Shown here: one piece after another, positions 54,639-64,000 of the stretch
Numbering within the stretch: the stretch's first letter is position 1
Layout of the letters: each line of letters starts with the position of its first letter
Origin: NORP240 sp942492445
Lineage (GTDB): Bacteria > Pseudomonadota > Gammaproteobacteria > Pseudomonadales > Pseudohongiellaceae
Reading direction: 5' to 3'
Assembly: GCA_942492445.1 (NCBI GenBank)
Contig: CALOEW010000089.1
Location: 37,834 to 101,833 of the forward strand
DNA: 64,000 nucleotides
Program-made: the position numbers and the translations under genes
The notes under the pieces: generated by a model
Databases searched by the model: none
What the model saw: the letters and a program-made list of their open reading frames with translations, nothing else
Told to the model about the DNA's origin: nothing

Positions 54639-55460
54639 TCACCTGACTGCTACCTCTGAGTGTTCCTGCTGCTTGCGCTTGACCGTGAAGCCATTGCTGT
54701 AACGTAGATCAATTTTCTCAATGACTCCTATATCGTTTTCTATCCGCTTATCATAAATAGAGGCGAATCTTTTCAGCTTTTCCCTTACTGCGACTCTTCC
54801 AGCGACCAGCCGCAAGCCTCCACTAACTTCCAGGTCCCAGCTGTTGCGCTCACTCAGCTCCAGTTTTTCTATTCGCAGACCCGCGGGGTATAGAATCTGG
54901 TTGAAGGCATGGAACTGCTCCATCATCAGGGTTTCGGTGTTTTCCGGACCTGTAAGCAGCGGCAGCGAACTGGTATCGTCAAGCCTGGACGGGGTAAAAA
55001 TTTCTCCAGACTGGTTGAGCAGCGAGCCTTCGCGCCAGCGCGCAATTGCCACTTCCTCGGTCAGGGCGACAGACAGGGCGTTAGGCCAGATTCTCTTGAC
55101 CTCCGCACCGGCAACCCAGGGGTGAGATTCCAGCTGTCGTTTTACTCCAGCGACGTTAATATCGAAGAAGCCCTCATGCATATAAGCGGCAAGCAGTCGC
55201 GTAACTTCACTCTCATCGACACGATTGAGCCGTGAAGTCAGTTTCACTACTACTATCGGCCTGTTGAGGTAATGGACGATGGCGCCCCGGTTCGGGACCA
55301 CCAGAGCCGCCATAACCAGGACTATTACGCTGACACCCAACCAGCCGAACCAGGCCCGGCGACGTGGATGAAGTGGCCTATCGTTAATGCGCACGCGCGC
55401 TCTGCCTGCCGATCGCGGCACGCTTCGTCCTGGCTGTCCCTGTATCCGGTGCCTGGTCAT
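54639..55460 (-). CDS. ftsQ: cell division protein FtsQ
   Basis: Bitopic membrane protein linking early and late divisome proteins. Of 273 residues, about 35 are cytoplasmic and basic, one transmembrane helix follows (WFGWLGVSVIVLVMAALVV), then a POTRA domain (VVKLTSRLNRVDESEVTRLL..) and the beta domain (WPNALSVALTEE, ARWREGS, L-P-LLTGPE). Its start overlaps the ddlB stop by one base (TGATG). Confidence 0.93.
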   Translation of the reverse strand: MTRHRIQGQPGRSVPRSAGRARVRINDRPLHPRRRAWFGWLGVSVIVLVMAALVVPNRGAIVHYLNRPIVVVKLTSRLNRVDESEVTRLLAAYMHEGFFDINVAGVKRQLESHPWVAGAEVKRIWPNALSVALTEEVAIARWREGSLLNQSGEIFTPSRLDDTSSLPLLTGPENTETLMMEQFHAFNQILYPAGLRIEKLELSERNSWDLEVSGGLRLVAGRVAVREKLKRFASIYDKRIENDIGVIEKIDLRYSNGFTVKRKQQEHSEVAVR

Positions 55461-56401
55461 CAGCCCTCGTTCCTTACCTTGGCAAACAATATCTGCAGCA
55501 GCAGGTCTTCAAAACTTATTCCCGCCTGTCGGGCCGCCATTGGCACCAGGCTGTGGTCGGTCATGCCGGGTACCGTATTAACCTCCAACAGATAAAACTC
55601 CCCTCCACTGTCACGCATCAGGTCTACACGCCCCCAACCTTCGCAACCGAGTGCATTGAATGCGGTCAGAGCCAAATTGTTGAGCCGCTCAAGCTCTTCC
55701 GTCGACAGCTCAACAGGGCACAGGTACTGGGTATCGTCAGCCAGGTATTTGGCCTCGAAATCGTAGAATTCTCGATTGGTCTTCAGCTGGATTGCCGGCA
55801 GGACTACCTGCTGTAGAATCGATACCGTGAATTCGTCCCCATCGATGTATCGCTCTGCCAGTATCGTGCGGTCATACTTCCTGGCTTTCTGATATGACTC
55901 CTTCAGGCACTCGGCACTGCCAGCAATAGACATCCCGATACTGGACCCCTCATTAACCGGCTTGACAACTACCGGACCCAGATCCCGGACGATGCCGGCC
56001 CAGTCAGATCTGTCATCAAGAGTGATAAAGTCCGGTGTACTGAGGCCCAGCTGCCGCCAAAGCAATTTACTGCGCAATTTGTCCATGGCCAGCGCCGATG
56101 CCAGTACGTCACTGCCTGTGAATGGGATGCCCATAGCCCGCAGCAGGCCCTGTACGACTCCGTCCTCGCCTCCTCGCCCATGCAGAACATTGAATACACG
56201 GGTGGGTCGAATTTCCTGAAGCCGGCCTGCAAGATCTGCGTCCATGTCGATAGTCACCACGTCAAATCCGGCTGTTCGCAGCCCGGAAGCAACTTCCTTT
56301 CCACTTAACAGTGATATCTCCCGTTCTGCGGAATCCCCACCCATGAGTACCGCCACGCGACCAGCTTTCTTGATCAGCTCTTTTTTTTCCGAAGTTTCCA
56401 T
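55460..56401 (-). CDS. ddlB: D-alanine-D-alanine ligase
   Basis: ATP-grasp enzyme making D-Ala-D-Ala for peptidoglycan. The 313-residue protein has MGGDSAEREISLLSG, the VFNVLHGRGGEDG region, PVVVKPVNEGSSIGMS (ATP binding) and EVNTVPGMTDHSL near the C-terminus. It starts about 40 bp after the murC stop; murB, found at this place in some relatives, is absent. Confidence 0.96.
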   Translation of the reverse strand: METSEKKELIKKAGRVAVLMGGDSAEREISLLSGKEVASGLRTAGFDVVTIDMDADLAGRLQEIRPTRVFNVLHGRGGEDGVVQGLLRAMGIPFTGSDVLASALAMDKLRSKLLWRQLGLSTPDFITLDDRSDWAGIVRDLGPVVVKPVNEGSSIGMSIAGSAECLKESYQKARKYDRTILAERYIDGDEFTVSILQQVVLPAIQLKTNREFYDFEAKYLADDTQYLCPVELSTEELERLNNLALTAFNALGCEGWGRVDLMRDSGGEFYLLEVNTVPGMTDHSLVPMAARQAGISFEDLLLQILFAKVRNEG

Positions 56402-56442
56402 AGACTCAAACCATCGATCCGGTAATTTCTGTATCCCGGCTA

Positions 56443-57864
56443 TCAGCGACTTTCACCGGCGAAGCCGGTTTCGCTCAGCTGCCTGGCAACAACTCCGACA
56501 CTGCCAGCTCCCTGCGTAACTACAATGTCGTTTTCCTGAACCAGCGCACTCAAAAGCGCGGGTAATTCTTCCGTCCTTTTCACATATACTGGGTCCACCT
56601 GCCCGCGCAGGCGAATGCTGCGACACAGACTCTTGGCATCTGCACCGGCAATCTTTGGTTCACCGGCACTGTAGACTTCCAGCATCAGCAACACATCCAC
56701 CTCCGACAACACTTCGACAAAATCCTCGTACAAGTCTTTGGTGCGACTGTAGCGGTGTGGCTGATAGACCATAACCAGCCGCCGTTCCGGCCACCCGGTT
56801 CGAATCGCTGCAATGGTTGCCTGCACTTCCCGGGGATGATGTCCGTAGTCATCTACCAGCATCACCGTTCCTCCGCCGGTCAGAGCGAAATCACCCAGTA
56901 TTTCGAAGCGCCTGCCGACGCCTGAGAAACTGTTGATTCCCTCCACAATCGCCGCGTCGGATACTCCTTCATCTGTAGCCACGACGATGGCCGCAGTCGC
57001 ATTGAGCGCATAGTGTCTGCCCGGCATATTCAGAGCTAAGTTCAATTCCTTTTTGTCATCCGGGCGCTCCACCGTAAATTCAGTCAATTGCTCACGGTGG
57101 CGCAAATTCCTGATCCGGAAATCCGCCTGCTCTGAAAACCCGTAAGTCAACGTCGGTCTTGAAATCCTCGGGAGTAGTTCAGCCACTACCGGATCATCAA
57201 GGCACAGCACTGCCAGCCCGTAAAACGGCAGATTATGGAGAAAGTCAACAAAGTAATTTTTCAAGCGGTCGAAATCCCCGCCATAAGTCGACATGTGATC
57301 TTCATCGATATTAGTGACAACTGCCACCATTGGTTGCAGGTGCAGGAAGGATGCGTCACTTTCATCGGCTTCAGCAACCAGATACCGGCTCTCCCCCAGT
57401 CTGGCATTGGTCCCTGAGCTGTTCAGCAGGCCACCAATCACATAAGTAGGATCCAGATTTTCCGCGGCGAATATGGAGGCCAGCAGACTGGTGGTGGTTG
57501 TTTTGCCATGGGTTCCAGCGATGGCGATACCGTGCCGGTATCGCATCAACTCCGAAAGCATTTCGGCTCTGGCAATAATGGGCTTTCCGGATTCCCGTGC
57601 CATTGCCAGTTCAGGATTGTCTCTGGCAACGGCACTGGAATAGACGACCACATCGGCCAGGCGGACGTTGCCTGCCTCATGACCGATGAAAATTTGCGCA
57701 CCGAGCCCCTGCAGCCGGTCCGTGTTGCCAGACACGCGAATATCGGAGCCCGTAATGTTGTACCCCTGATTCAACAAAACTTCGGCAATGCCACACATAC
57801 CGGCACCCCCGATGCCAACGAAGTGTATTGTCCTGATTCGCCGCATTTCGGGAATCTGATACAT
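56443..57864 (-). CDS. murC: UDP-N-acetylmuramate-L-alanine ligase
   Basis: Adds L-alanine to UDP-MurNAc. The Mur ligase begins PEMRRIRTIHFVGIGGAGMCG (Rossmann-like UDP site), has the P-loop GTHGKTTTTSLLASI (about 110-124), EADESDASFLHL and the C-terminal DDYGHHPREV. The start at 57864 (473 residues) avoids a 53-bp overlap with murG; an in-frame start at 57927 is an alternative, because enteric MurC has a slightly longer N-terminus. Confidence 0.95.
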   Translation of the reverse strand: MYQIPEMRRIRTIHFVGIGGAGMCGIAEVLLNQGYNITGSDIRVSGNTDRLQGLGAQIFIGHEAGNVRLADVVVYSSAVARDNPELAMARESGKPIIARAEMLSELMRYRHGIAIAGTHGKTTTTSLLASIFAAENLDPTYVIGGLLNSSGTNARLGESRYLVAEADESDASFLHLQPMVAVVTNIDEDHMSTYGGDFDRLKNYFVDFLHNLPFYGLAVLCLDDPVVAELLPRISRPTLTYGFSEQADFRIRNLRHREQLTEFTVERPDDKKELNLALNMPGRHYALNATAAIVVATDEGVSDAAIVEGINSFSGVGRRFEILGDFALTGGGTVMLVDDYGHHPREVQATIAAIRTGWPERRLVMVYQPHRYSRTKDLYEDFVEVLSEVDVLLMLEVYSAGEPKIAGADAKSLCRSIRLRGQVDPVYVKRTEELPALLSALVQENDIVVTQGAGSVGVVARQLSETGFAGESR

Positions 57865-57874
57865 CCGCCTGGCA

Positions 57875-58969
57875 TCAACCACGGGCAACCTCCAGGCAAT
57901 GCTCTGCAATACGTTTGTCCGCATCACGAACAGACACTTCGGTTGCCGCTAGAGACATGGCAGCCAGTCGCTCCCTCTCATTGCCGAGTCTGTTCAGCAG
58001 GTCGCTCAAAGCCGAGGGTGACAGCTCACCTTGCTCAAGGATAATCGCAGCTCCCGCTGTGGCCAGCCAACGGGCGTTTTTCAACTGTTGCTGATCCTTG
58101 TGATGGGGATAGGGAATCAGAATCGCAGGCAGACCAACGACTGCCAATTCTGCAACCGTACTGGCTCCAGAGCGGCACACGACTAAGTCGGCCCAACGGT
58201 ATGCGGCAGCCATGTCATCGATAAACTCAACCACTCTGACGGTCTCACCCGATTCGATTTCGAAACGCCGGTAGGCGGCCTGGGTTTCAGCCAGCTTGTT
58301 TTTTCCGGTCTGATGCCAGACTTCTGGTCTTGAGGAAGCGGGACATTGAGCCAGGGTTGCCGGAAACACCTGATTGATAGCTTCTGCTCCTTGGCTGCCG
58401 CCCAGAACCAGAATCCGAAGTGCCTCCGTCGAATCTGTCGGCTTCTTGTAAACTCCATCGACAATCGCCTGTCGAACCGGATTGCCGACCATTACCGCTC
58501 GGGCAGACGCCGGAAACGTTCCCGGAAAGGCTTCCAGCAACCGAACCGCCAGCGACGACAGCACGCGATTGGTTATCCCGGGCACGGCATTCTGCTCGTG
58601 TATCAACAGTGGACGTCCGCGCAAACGCGCGGCAATGCCACCCGGCCCGGTCACGAAGCCTCCCATACCGAGCACGCAATCCGGCTTGACCAGACCGATA
58701 ATGCGGTAGGCCTGTAAAGTGGCCCGTATGAGCATCAGTGGCGCAAGAAGCACCCTCAAAATCCCTTTACCTCGCAGCCCATGGGCGGAAATCTTATACA
58801 GTGGGATTGTCGTTTGAGCCACGATCTGCTGTTCCAGACCAGCATCAGATCCAAGCCATCGAACCTGTATGCCGATGTCCTGCAATTTCTCGGCAATTGC
58901 AAGCGCCGGGAATATGTGCCCTCCGGTTCCACCTGCCATGATCAACACTGTTTCAGCTTCCTTCTCCAT
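57875..58969 (-). CDS. murG: UDP-GlcNAc transferase MurG
   Basis: Peripheral membrane GT-B glycosyltransferase making lipid II from lipid I. The 364-residue protein has the G-loops MAGGTGGHIFPALA (about 12-25) and GMGGFVTGPGG, HEQNAVPGITNR, the GGSQGAEAIN loop and the CRSGASTVAEL sugar-nucleotide site. It starts 7 bp after the ftsW stop. Confidence 0.97.
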   Translation of the reverse strand: MEKEAETVLIMAGGTGGHIFPALAIAEKLQDIGIQVRWLGSDAGLEQQIVAQTTIPLYKISAHGLRGKGILRVLLAPLMLIRATLQAYRIIGLVKPDCVLGMGGFVTGPGGIAARLRGRPLLIHEQNAVPGITNRVLSSLAVRLLEAFPGTFPASARAVMVGNPVRQAIVDGVYKKPTDSTEALRILVLGGSQGAEAINQVFPATLAQCPASSRPEVWHQTGKNKLAETQAAYRRFEIESGETVRVVEFIDDMAAAYRWADLVVCRSGASTVAELAVVGLPAILIPYPHHKDQQQLKNARWLATAGAAIILEQGELSPSALSDLLNRLGNERERLAAMSLAATEVSVRDADKRIAEHCLEVARG

Positions 58970-58975
58970 TTGCAG

Positions 58976-60168
58976 TTATTGCTGGTTGCTCCGCGGTACC
59001 ACAGTGGTTTCAGCTTCATATTGAATTCGAATCAGTATTGCCACCATCATGCAACTGACGATCAGGCTTGCACCACCGTAGGAAATGAATGGCAAAGTGA
59101 GTCCCTTGGTCGGCAACAGGCCGGTGTTGACGCCCACATTTATAAGAATCTGGCTGGCGAAAACCACTGCAATTCCATAGGCGCAGTGTGCCTGGAAGAA
59201 AAGTCCTTTGCGCTCAGCCTCCCTGCCAACAGCCAGGCCCCGATACACCAGTACTGCCAACAGCGCCAACAGCACCGATACCCCGACCAGACCCAGTTCC
59301 TCGGCCAGAATCGCAAGAACGAAGTCGGTGTGGGCCTCGGGGAGGAAATAGAGCTTCTGAATACTGTTTCCCAGGCCTACACCGAACCATTCTCCACGCC
59401 CGAAAGCGATCAGAGCCTGCGTCAACTGGTACCCGCTACCATAGACATACTCGTCCGCCCATGGATTCATGAACGAGGTGAAGCGCTCTATGACATAGGG
59501 GTATTTGATCGCCAGAACCACAAATCCTGCGATACATGCCGCCAGGATAAGAAGAAACCTGTGCAGTTTGGCACCGGCCAGAAAAACCATACTGAATGCA
59601 GTGGTGAGCAGGATCACAATGGCACCATGATCGGGTTCCCTCTGTAACAGAAACAGCGCGGCACCGATGATCAGCAACGGCTTGATAAACCCGGACCAGC
59701 GTTCCCTGACCTCATCGTGGTGGCGTTCCAGAAACGCCGCCAGGTACAGCACAAGAAACAGCTTGGCCGGTTCCGAGGGCTGCAGGTTGAACAGCCCCAG
59801 ATCGATCCAGCGGGCGCTGCCATTAACAACCTTTCCAACTCCTGGGATCAGGACCAGTACCAGCAGCGCATAGGCAAGAAACAGCAACAATCCACTGGCC
59901 GCATACCAGTTGCGCGTTGGTATGCTGATGGTTACCAGCATGACGATCAGACCGACGCCGGCGAAAATCACCTGCCGTTTAAAAAAATACAGCGGGTCCT
60001 GATACTGGCCATTTGATAATTCGATGGACGCAGAAGTCATCATCATCAACCCAATGACAAGCAACAAAGAAACAGTGTTACCAATAACAATCCATTGATC
60101 GGTAGCGAGTTGCCGACGTGGCCAGCCTGACCGACTCCCGGTTTCATTACAGCACCTCTAACAGTCAT
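58976..60168 (-). CDS. ftsW: peptidoglycan polymerase FtsW, frame broken near the N-terminus
   Basis: SEDS-family glycosyltransferase that polymerises lipid II at the septum. The long frame 60067-58976 covers the multi-helix core with LFNLQPSEPAKL, the catalytic Asp region, and the LPFISYGGASL motif. The N-terminus lies in other frames: an ATG at 60168 (MTVRGAVMKPG) followed by a shifted stretch whose other frame reads QLATDQWIVIGN before joining the core, so at least one base is gained or lost between 60105 and 60125. The start overlaps the murD end. Confidence 0.85.
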
Positions 60169-61555
60169 TGCAGACTCTGACTGTAGCCTCGAAAACCTGA
60201 CACGGTGATTGAAATCGTCGAACATGTCGAAGCTCGCACAGACAGGCGACAACAGGACTGCATCACCCGGCGTTGATTCCGCCAGAGCCGTCACCACTGC
60301 CGCATCCACAGTCCCGGCGAACAACACCCTGGTCCGATTCTCAAGAACCCTGGCAATTTCCCTGGCGGCTTCTCCAATCAATATCACGACTTTGACATGA
60401 CGTTCGACCACAGGGAGCAAAGCTGAAAAATCAGCTCCCTTCCCACACCCCCTGCTATTAGAACTACCCCCCCGTCAAGCGTCTGACCCAGGCCGTCAAT
60501 AGCCGCTATCGTGGCACCCACATTGGTTCCCTTGGAATCATTGTAGAAGTCGACACCATTCAGGTTCACAAATCCACTGACAGCGATTGGGCAGGCCGCT
60601 GAAATTCCTGACCGCTTCGACAATAATTTTCAGCTCCACGTGCAGGGCATGACAAATGGCCATGGCCGCCAGAGTATTGGCTACGTTGTGACGACCGAAC
60701 ACCTTGAGGTCCTCTTCGTTGATCAAAAATTCATCGCCGTAACAAAGACAGGTCTTTCCTTGATTTTCCCGCAGACCGAATTCTCCAACCGCCGGTTCCT
60801 GAAGACTGAAATTGACGACTTCGCTCTGGGCTGATCCGGGTGGCTGACTGTAAGGACAATCCCGGTTGACCACGATTTTGCGCCCGATGGAAAATTCTCT
60901 GCTCGTGGCCTGCAGGTACTCCTCTAAGTCCTCATGATAGCGGTCCATGTGATCCTCGCTGAAGTTCAGGAAAGAAGCCACTTCGGCACCGAGATCTGCG
61001 GTTTGTCTCCAAGCTGGAAACTCGACCAGTTCCAGAACATAGATGTCCGGTGGCGATTCCTTCCCGTAACACTGATCAAGTGCCGGTTTCCCTATTGAAG
61101 CCATCCAGATTGCCGCCCAATCCCACTTTCCTTCCCACATCCCGCAATATATGCCACCAGGGACACCACCGTGTTTTTCCCATTTGAACCCGTCACTGCG
61201 ATGATCGTTTCTTTCATCACCCGGCTGAATATATCTATGTCACCCGTTACCGGCACTCCCTGTGCTCTCGCCAGCATTATGGCCTGTTCTCGCAGACTGA
61301 CTCCGGGACTTACAATCAACTCCGCCGCGTTGCAGAATGTTGACTCCCGGAATTGTCCCAGTTCACAGGATATGCCGGGGAAATCCTCGATAAACTTTGC
61401 CAGCCCGGGGGGTTCTGGCCGGCTGTCGGCAACCATGAAGGGTACGCCACGTTCCCGGAGAAACCTGGCACAGGACAATCCGGTCTTTCCCAGCCCTACA
61501 ATCACCGATATTTTCTCGTCACTGCGTTTTCTGCCAACAATTTATTTCCGGCCAT
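60158..61555 (-). CDS. murD: UDP-N-acetylmuramoylalanine-D-glutamate ligase MurD, many frame breaks
   Basis: Adds D-glutamate to the growing peptidoglycan precursor. Pieces in different frames cover the whole protein: MAGNKLLAENAVT (ATG 61555, 2 bp after mraY), VGLGKTGLSCARFL, the P-loop region GSNGKNTVVSL, FLNFSEDHMDRY, FGRHNVANTLAAM, VDFYNDSKGTNVG, VVLIAGG and LLSPVCASFDMFDDF. At 60997-61032 three extra bases turn the conserved ELSSFQLETTAD into other residues; removing one G, one G and one A restores it. The breaks are single-base length changes, pointing to assembly error. Frame limits are therefore approximate. Confidence 0.85.
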
Positions 61556-61557
61556 CC

Positions 61558-62656
61558 CTATCGTAATTTCAGAGTAGCCAACCCGAACAGCACCAGCATT
61601 ACCGTAATAATCCAGAAGCGCACAATTACCCTCGGCTCAGGCCACCCCTTCAACTCGAAATGGTGATGAAGGGGTGCCATGCGGAAAATCCGTCGGCCTG
61701 TAAGTTTGAATGAAGCGACTTGCAGAATTACCGACACGGTCTCCATTACAAAGACTCCGCCCATGATGAACAGGATGATCTCGTGGCGCGATACTATCGC
61801 CATGGTCCCCAGAGCGGCACCCAGGGCCAACGCCTCCCACATCGCCCATGAAGACCTGAGCAGGATAGGTATTGAACCAGAGGAAACCCAAGACCGGCAC
61901 CAAGCAGCGGCACCGGAAAAATCACCACCTCCCCGGCATCACAAAACAATGTAGGGAATGTTCAGATATTCCTGAGAACACCTACATTTCCTTTTGCTTC
62001 AGGCTATTACTGCCAAGCGCCCCACCCGACCATAACCGTTGGCAGGATTGCGAGCCCATCGAGACCATCAGTGAGGTTTACTGCATTGCTGCTTTCCCAC
62101 GATAACGAAATAACTTACTGGAGTATGTAGACGAATCCCACGTCAAGTCGCGACATCTTTGAAAAACGGGACGATGTAGGACAGTTCTGCGGATCCCTGT
62201 GCTGAATGGTATAGCCAGCTTGCGGCGACCACACCGATGGCAGATTGCCAGAAGTATTTCCACTTAGCCGACAGTCCCCTGGGATTCTTGCGAAAAACCT
62301 TGCGGTAATCGTCGACCCAGCCTATCGCGCCGAAAGCCATGGTTACCAGCAGCACAATCCAGACATAGTGGTTCTGCAGGTCACTCCATACCAGTGTACT
62401 CAATCCGATGCTGACCAGAATTAGCGCACCGCCCATGGTCGGCGTACCAGCCTTGCTGAAATGAGTCTCGGGGCCATCATCCCTCACTACCTGACCGATC
62501 TGGTGCATGTTGAGCCTGCGTATCATGTACGGACCGATTATCAGAGAGACACCCATTGCCGTGAGCACACTGAAAATTGTTCTCACGGTGATGTACTGGA
62601 GGACAGCGAAGCTGTTGGCCAATTTGCATCAGGTATTCAGACAACCAGACAAGCAT
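61558..62656 (-). CDS. mraY: phospho-MurNAc-pentapeptide transferase MraY, many frame breaks
   Basis: Integral membrane enzyme making lipid I. The pieces recognised are MLVWLSEYLMQ (ATG at 62656, 2 bp after murF), FAVLQYITVRTIFSVLTAMG, THFSKAGTPTMGG, GWVDDYRK (Asp pair), the AVNLTDGLDGLA motif at about 62060-62095 and FLWFNTYPAQVFMGDVG, MAPLHHHFELKGWPEPRVI and the end ATLKLR. They lie in different frames; GGAGGCG near 61833 and GGAAAGCAG near 62093 each seem to carry one extra base, and 61900-62150 has several more. Coding content between breaks is conserved. Confidence 0.85.
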
Positions 62657-62658
62657 AG

Positions 62659-64000
62659 TTAGCCCCTATCTTTTTTTCCGTCATCCGGGCTGCGCCCCAA
62701 TGCCCGTACGATCTCATCCATCCCGGCACTCCTGGACCCTTTTACCAGAACAGTCGAACCGATTCGCAACCTGTCCTTGCAGGCACTACAATCTTGGTGT
62801 TTGTCAATGAAATGTCGGCCGCCGTGGCCAAACGTTAGAGTACTTTCGCGGCTGACCTTGCCTATACTCCAGACTTCATCCACACCGACCAGCCTCGCGT
62901 AGTCACCCAGTTCCCGGTGAGCCGCTTCGGTGATCTCACCCAGTTCAGCCATGTCTCCCACGATCAGAATCGTCTGACCCGAAATCCCTGCGAGTACATC
63001 GATTGCCGCTTTGAAAGATTCGGGACTGGCGTTGTAACTGTCGTCGATAAGGCATCCACCCAGATCGGTGACTACTATCTGAAGGCGGCCATTGAACGGC
63101 CTGAAACTCTCGAGGCCGGACCTTGAATTGTCGAGGTTGGCTCCCGCTTCCATGGCAACAGCCGCTGCAGCCACGGCATTGCCGATATTGTGAAGCCCCA
63201 ACAGATTCATTCTTATGACATGCCCACCGTCCGGCGTGTTCAGTGTAAAACTGAGCCCGCCGTCCCGAAGTGCCTGTACGTGCCCGGCGTAATAGTCTGC
63301 CTTGCTGTTGCCGACAGAGAAGCTGACGATTCGCCTGCCCGCAGCCCGTTCTCGCCAGACTTCAAAAAAAGTATCGTCCCGGTTCAATACCAGGGTGCCA
63401 CCGGACGCGAGACTGTCGATAATTTCTCCCTTGGCAGCGACTACTCCCTGCAGACTGCCAAAACCTTCTATGTGTGCACGGGCAGCATTGGTTATTATCG
63501 CCACATCCGGCCGAACCAGCCCCGCGCTGTAGGCGATCTCGCCGGCATGGTTGGCACCCATTTCAATGACCCCATACTGGTGACACTTCTCCAGTTGCAG
63601 CAAGGTGAGCGGTACCCCAATGGAATTGTTGAGATTTGCCCGCGTAACCAGAGTTCTGCCTGAATCAGAAAGGATGGCGCCAGTCATTTCCTTGACCGTG
63701 GTTTTCCCCTGACTCCCGGTAATTCCGACAATAGTTGCTGCGCTGGCCTGACGATTAAGTTGCCCCAGCCTGCCCAGTGCAAGCAGGGTATCCTCAACCT
63801 GCAGTTGCGGTATTGGCGTTTTTGAAGCGCGACTTACTATTGCGGCACAGGCACCCGATCTACCTGCTTCAACTACGAATTCATTGCCATCAAAATTTGC
63901 CCCTTTTATGGCCACGTAGAGATCTCCCGGCTGCGTCCCGGTATCAATGGACACCGTGGAAACCGTCGAACATCCGGGCCGGTGAATTCTCCGAGGTGCA
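62659..64000 (-). CDS. murF: UDP-MurNAc-tripeptide-D-alanyl-D-alanine ligase MurF, partial
   Basis: Adds D-Ala-D-Ala to UDP-MurNAc-tripeptide. The intact frame 63954-62659 holds the start of domain 1 (TQPGDLYVAIKG), P-loop GSQGKTTVKEM (about 78-88), the IEMGANHAGEI and DDSYNASPESFKAA motifs and the C-terminal domain to MDEIVRALG. The first about 20 codons lie beyond 63954, partly in another frame (EFTGPDVR at 63989-63966), so another one-base break is likely there, and the true start is outside the window. Confidence 0.92.
   Translation of the reverse strand, partial: APRRIHRPGCSTVSTVSIDTGTQPGDLYVAIKGANFDGNEFVVEAGRSGACAAIVSRASKTPIPQLQVEDTLLALGRLGQLNRQASAATIVGITGSQGKTTVKEMTGAILSDSGRTLVTRANLNNSIGVPLTLLQLEKCHQYGVIEMGANHAGEIAYSAGLVRPDVAIITNAARAHIEGFGSLQGVVAAKGEIIDSLASGGTLVLNRDDTFFEVWRERAAGRRIVSFSVGNSKADYYAGHVQALRDGGLSFTLNTPDGGHVIRMNLLGLHNIGNAVAAAAVAMEAGANLDNSRSGLESFRPFNGRLQIVVTDLGGCLIDDSYNASPESFKAAIDVLAGISGQTILIVGDMAELGEITEAAHRELGDYARLVGVDEVWSIGKVSRESTLTFGHGGRHFIDKHQDCSACKDRLRIGSTVLVKGSRSAGMDEIVRALGRSPDDGKKDRG

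Noticed and set aside
58781..59647. 288-codon plus-strand frame opposite ftsW and murG
   Set aside because: Shadow of two conserved genes; no independent support.
60046..62656. murD and mraY as genuine pseudogenes
   Set aside because: Motifs between the breaks are intact and three breaks within 36 bases cancel to restore a conserved motif, which points to base-length errors in the sequence.
1..64000. CRISPR array, rRNA genes or prophage
   Set aside because: No regularly spaced repeats, rRNA sequence or phage structural genes were seen on either strand.

Overview
The window is chromosomal DNA of a gammaproteobacterium. The gene order aceF-aceE / ampD / nadC / pilA-pilB-pilC-pilD-coaE-yacG / mutT(-thiE)-argJ-secA / lpxC-ftsZ-ftsA-ftsQ-ddlB-murC-murG-ftsW-murD-mraY-murF is the same ancestral block as the E. 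coli '2-minute' region (aceEF...ampD-nadC-ppdD-hofB-hofC-coaE-zapD-yacG-mutT-secA-lpxC-ftsZ...). A FabY-type fatty acid initiation synthase and TfpX/TfpZ-type pilin accessory protein point towards a Pseudomonas-like, aerobic lineage rather than an enteric one; the species cannot be named from the sequence alone.

Layout. 0-10 kb: D,D-carboxypeptidase, fabY, class I fumarase, an ATP/ADP-translocase-like carrier, an enoyl-CoA hydratase, a membrane J-domain protein next to a VWA protein, a GNAT acetyltransferase and tRNA-Leu(UAG). 10-20 kb: a coiled-coil membrane protein, sodB, groES-groEL behind a sigma-32-like promoter, fxsA, an alkyltransferase-like DNA repair protein, an AmpG permease, yajQ and an orphan btuC-btuD pair. 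20-30 kb: aceE-aceF, ampD, a DUF1631-like protein, a retropepsin-like protease, nadC, a secreted nuclease and a cytochrome c. 30-41 kb: a type IV pilus locus with a lipid-linked-sugar glycosyltransferase and a multi-membrane GT-C/TPR protein divergent from two consecutive pilin genes, then tfpX, pilB, pilC, pilD, coaE, yacG. 41-50 kb: a repeat-filled insert with an unknown secreted propeller-like protein, then a Nudix/ThiE fusion, argJ and secA. 50-64 kb: the division and cell wall cluster from lpxC to murF (right edge, incomplete).

How the genes work together. The right-hand third makes and divides the peptidoglycan sacculus; AmpG and AmpD recycle it. The 31-40 kb block builds a type IV pilus, and the two divergent membrane enzymes are good candidates for decorating its pilin. 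Pyruvate dehydrogenase, fumarase, FabY and NadC supply central metabolism.

Two things stand out. First, a family of dispersed, non-coding repeats (about 530-660 bp, 12-bp terminal inverted repeats, an internal long hairpin whose two arms covary between copies) occurs at 9.4, 34.8 and 41.4 kb, with further fragments, together with a second 52-bp palindromic repeat whose half-copies sit at gene ends. Second, ftsZ, an M23 peptidase gene, ftsW, murD, mraY and murF carry many one-base frame breaks; most that can be resolved look like gain or loss of a repeated base while the protein motifs between them remain intact, so they look like homopolymer errors in the assembly rather than gene decay.
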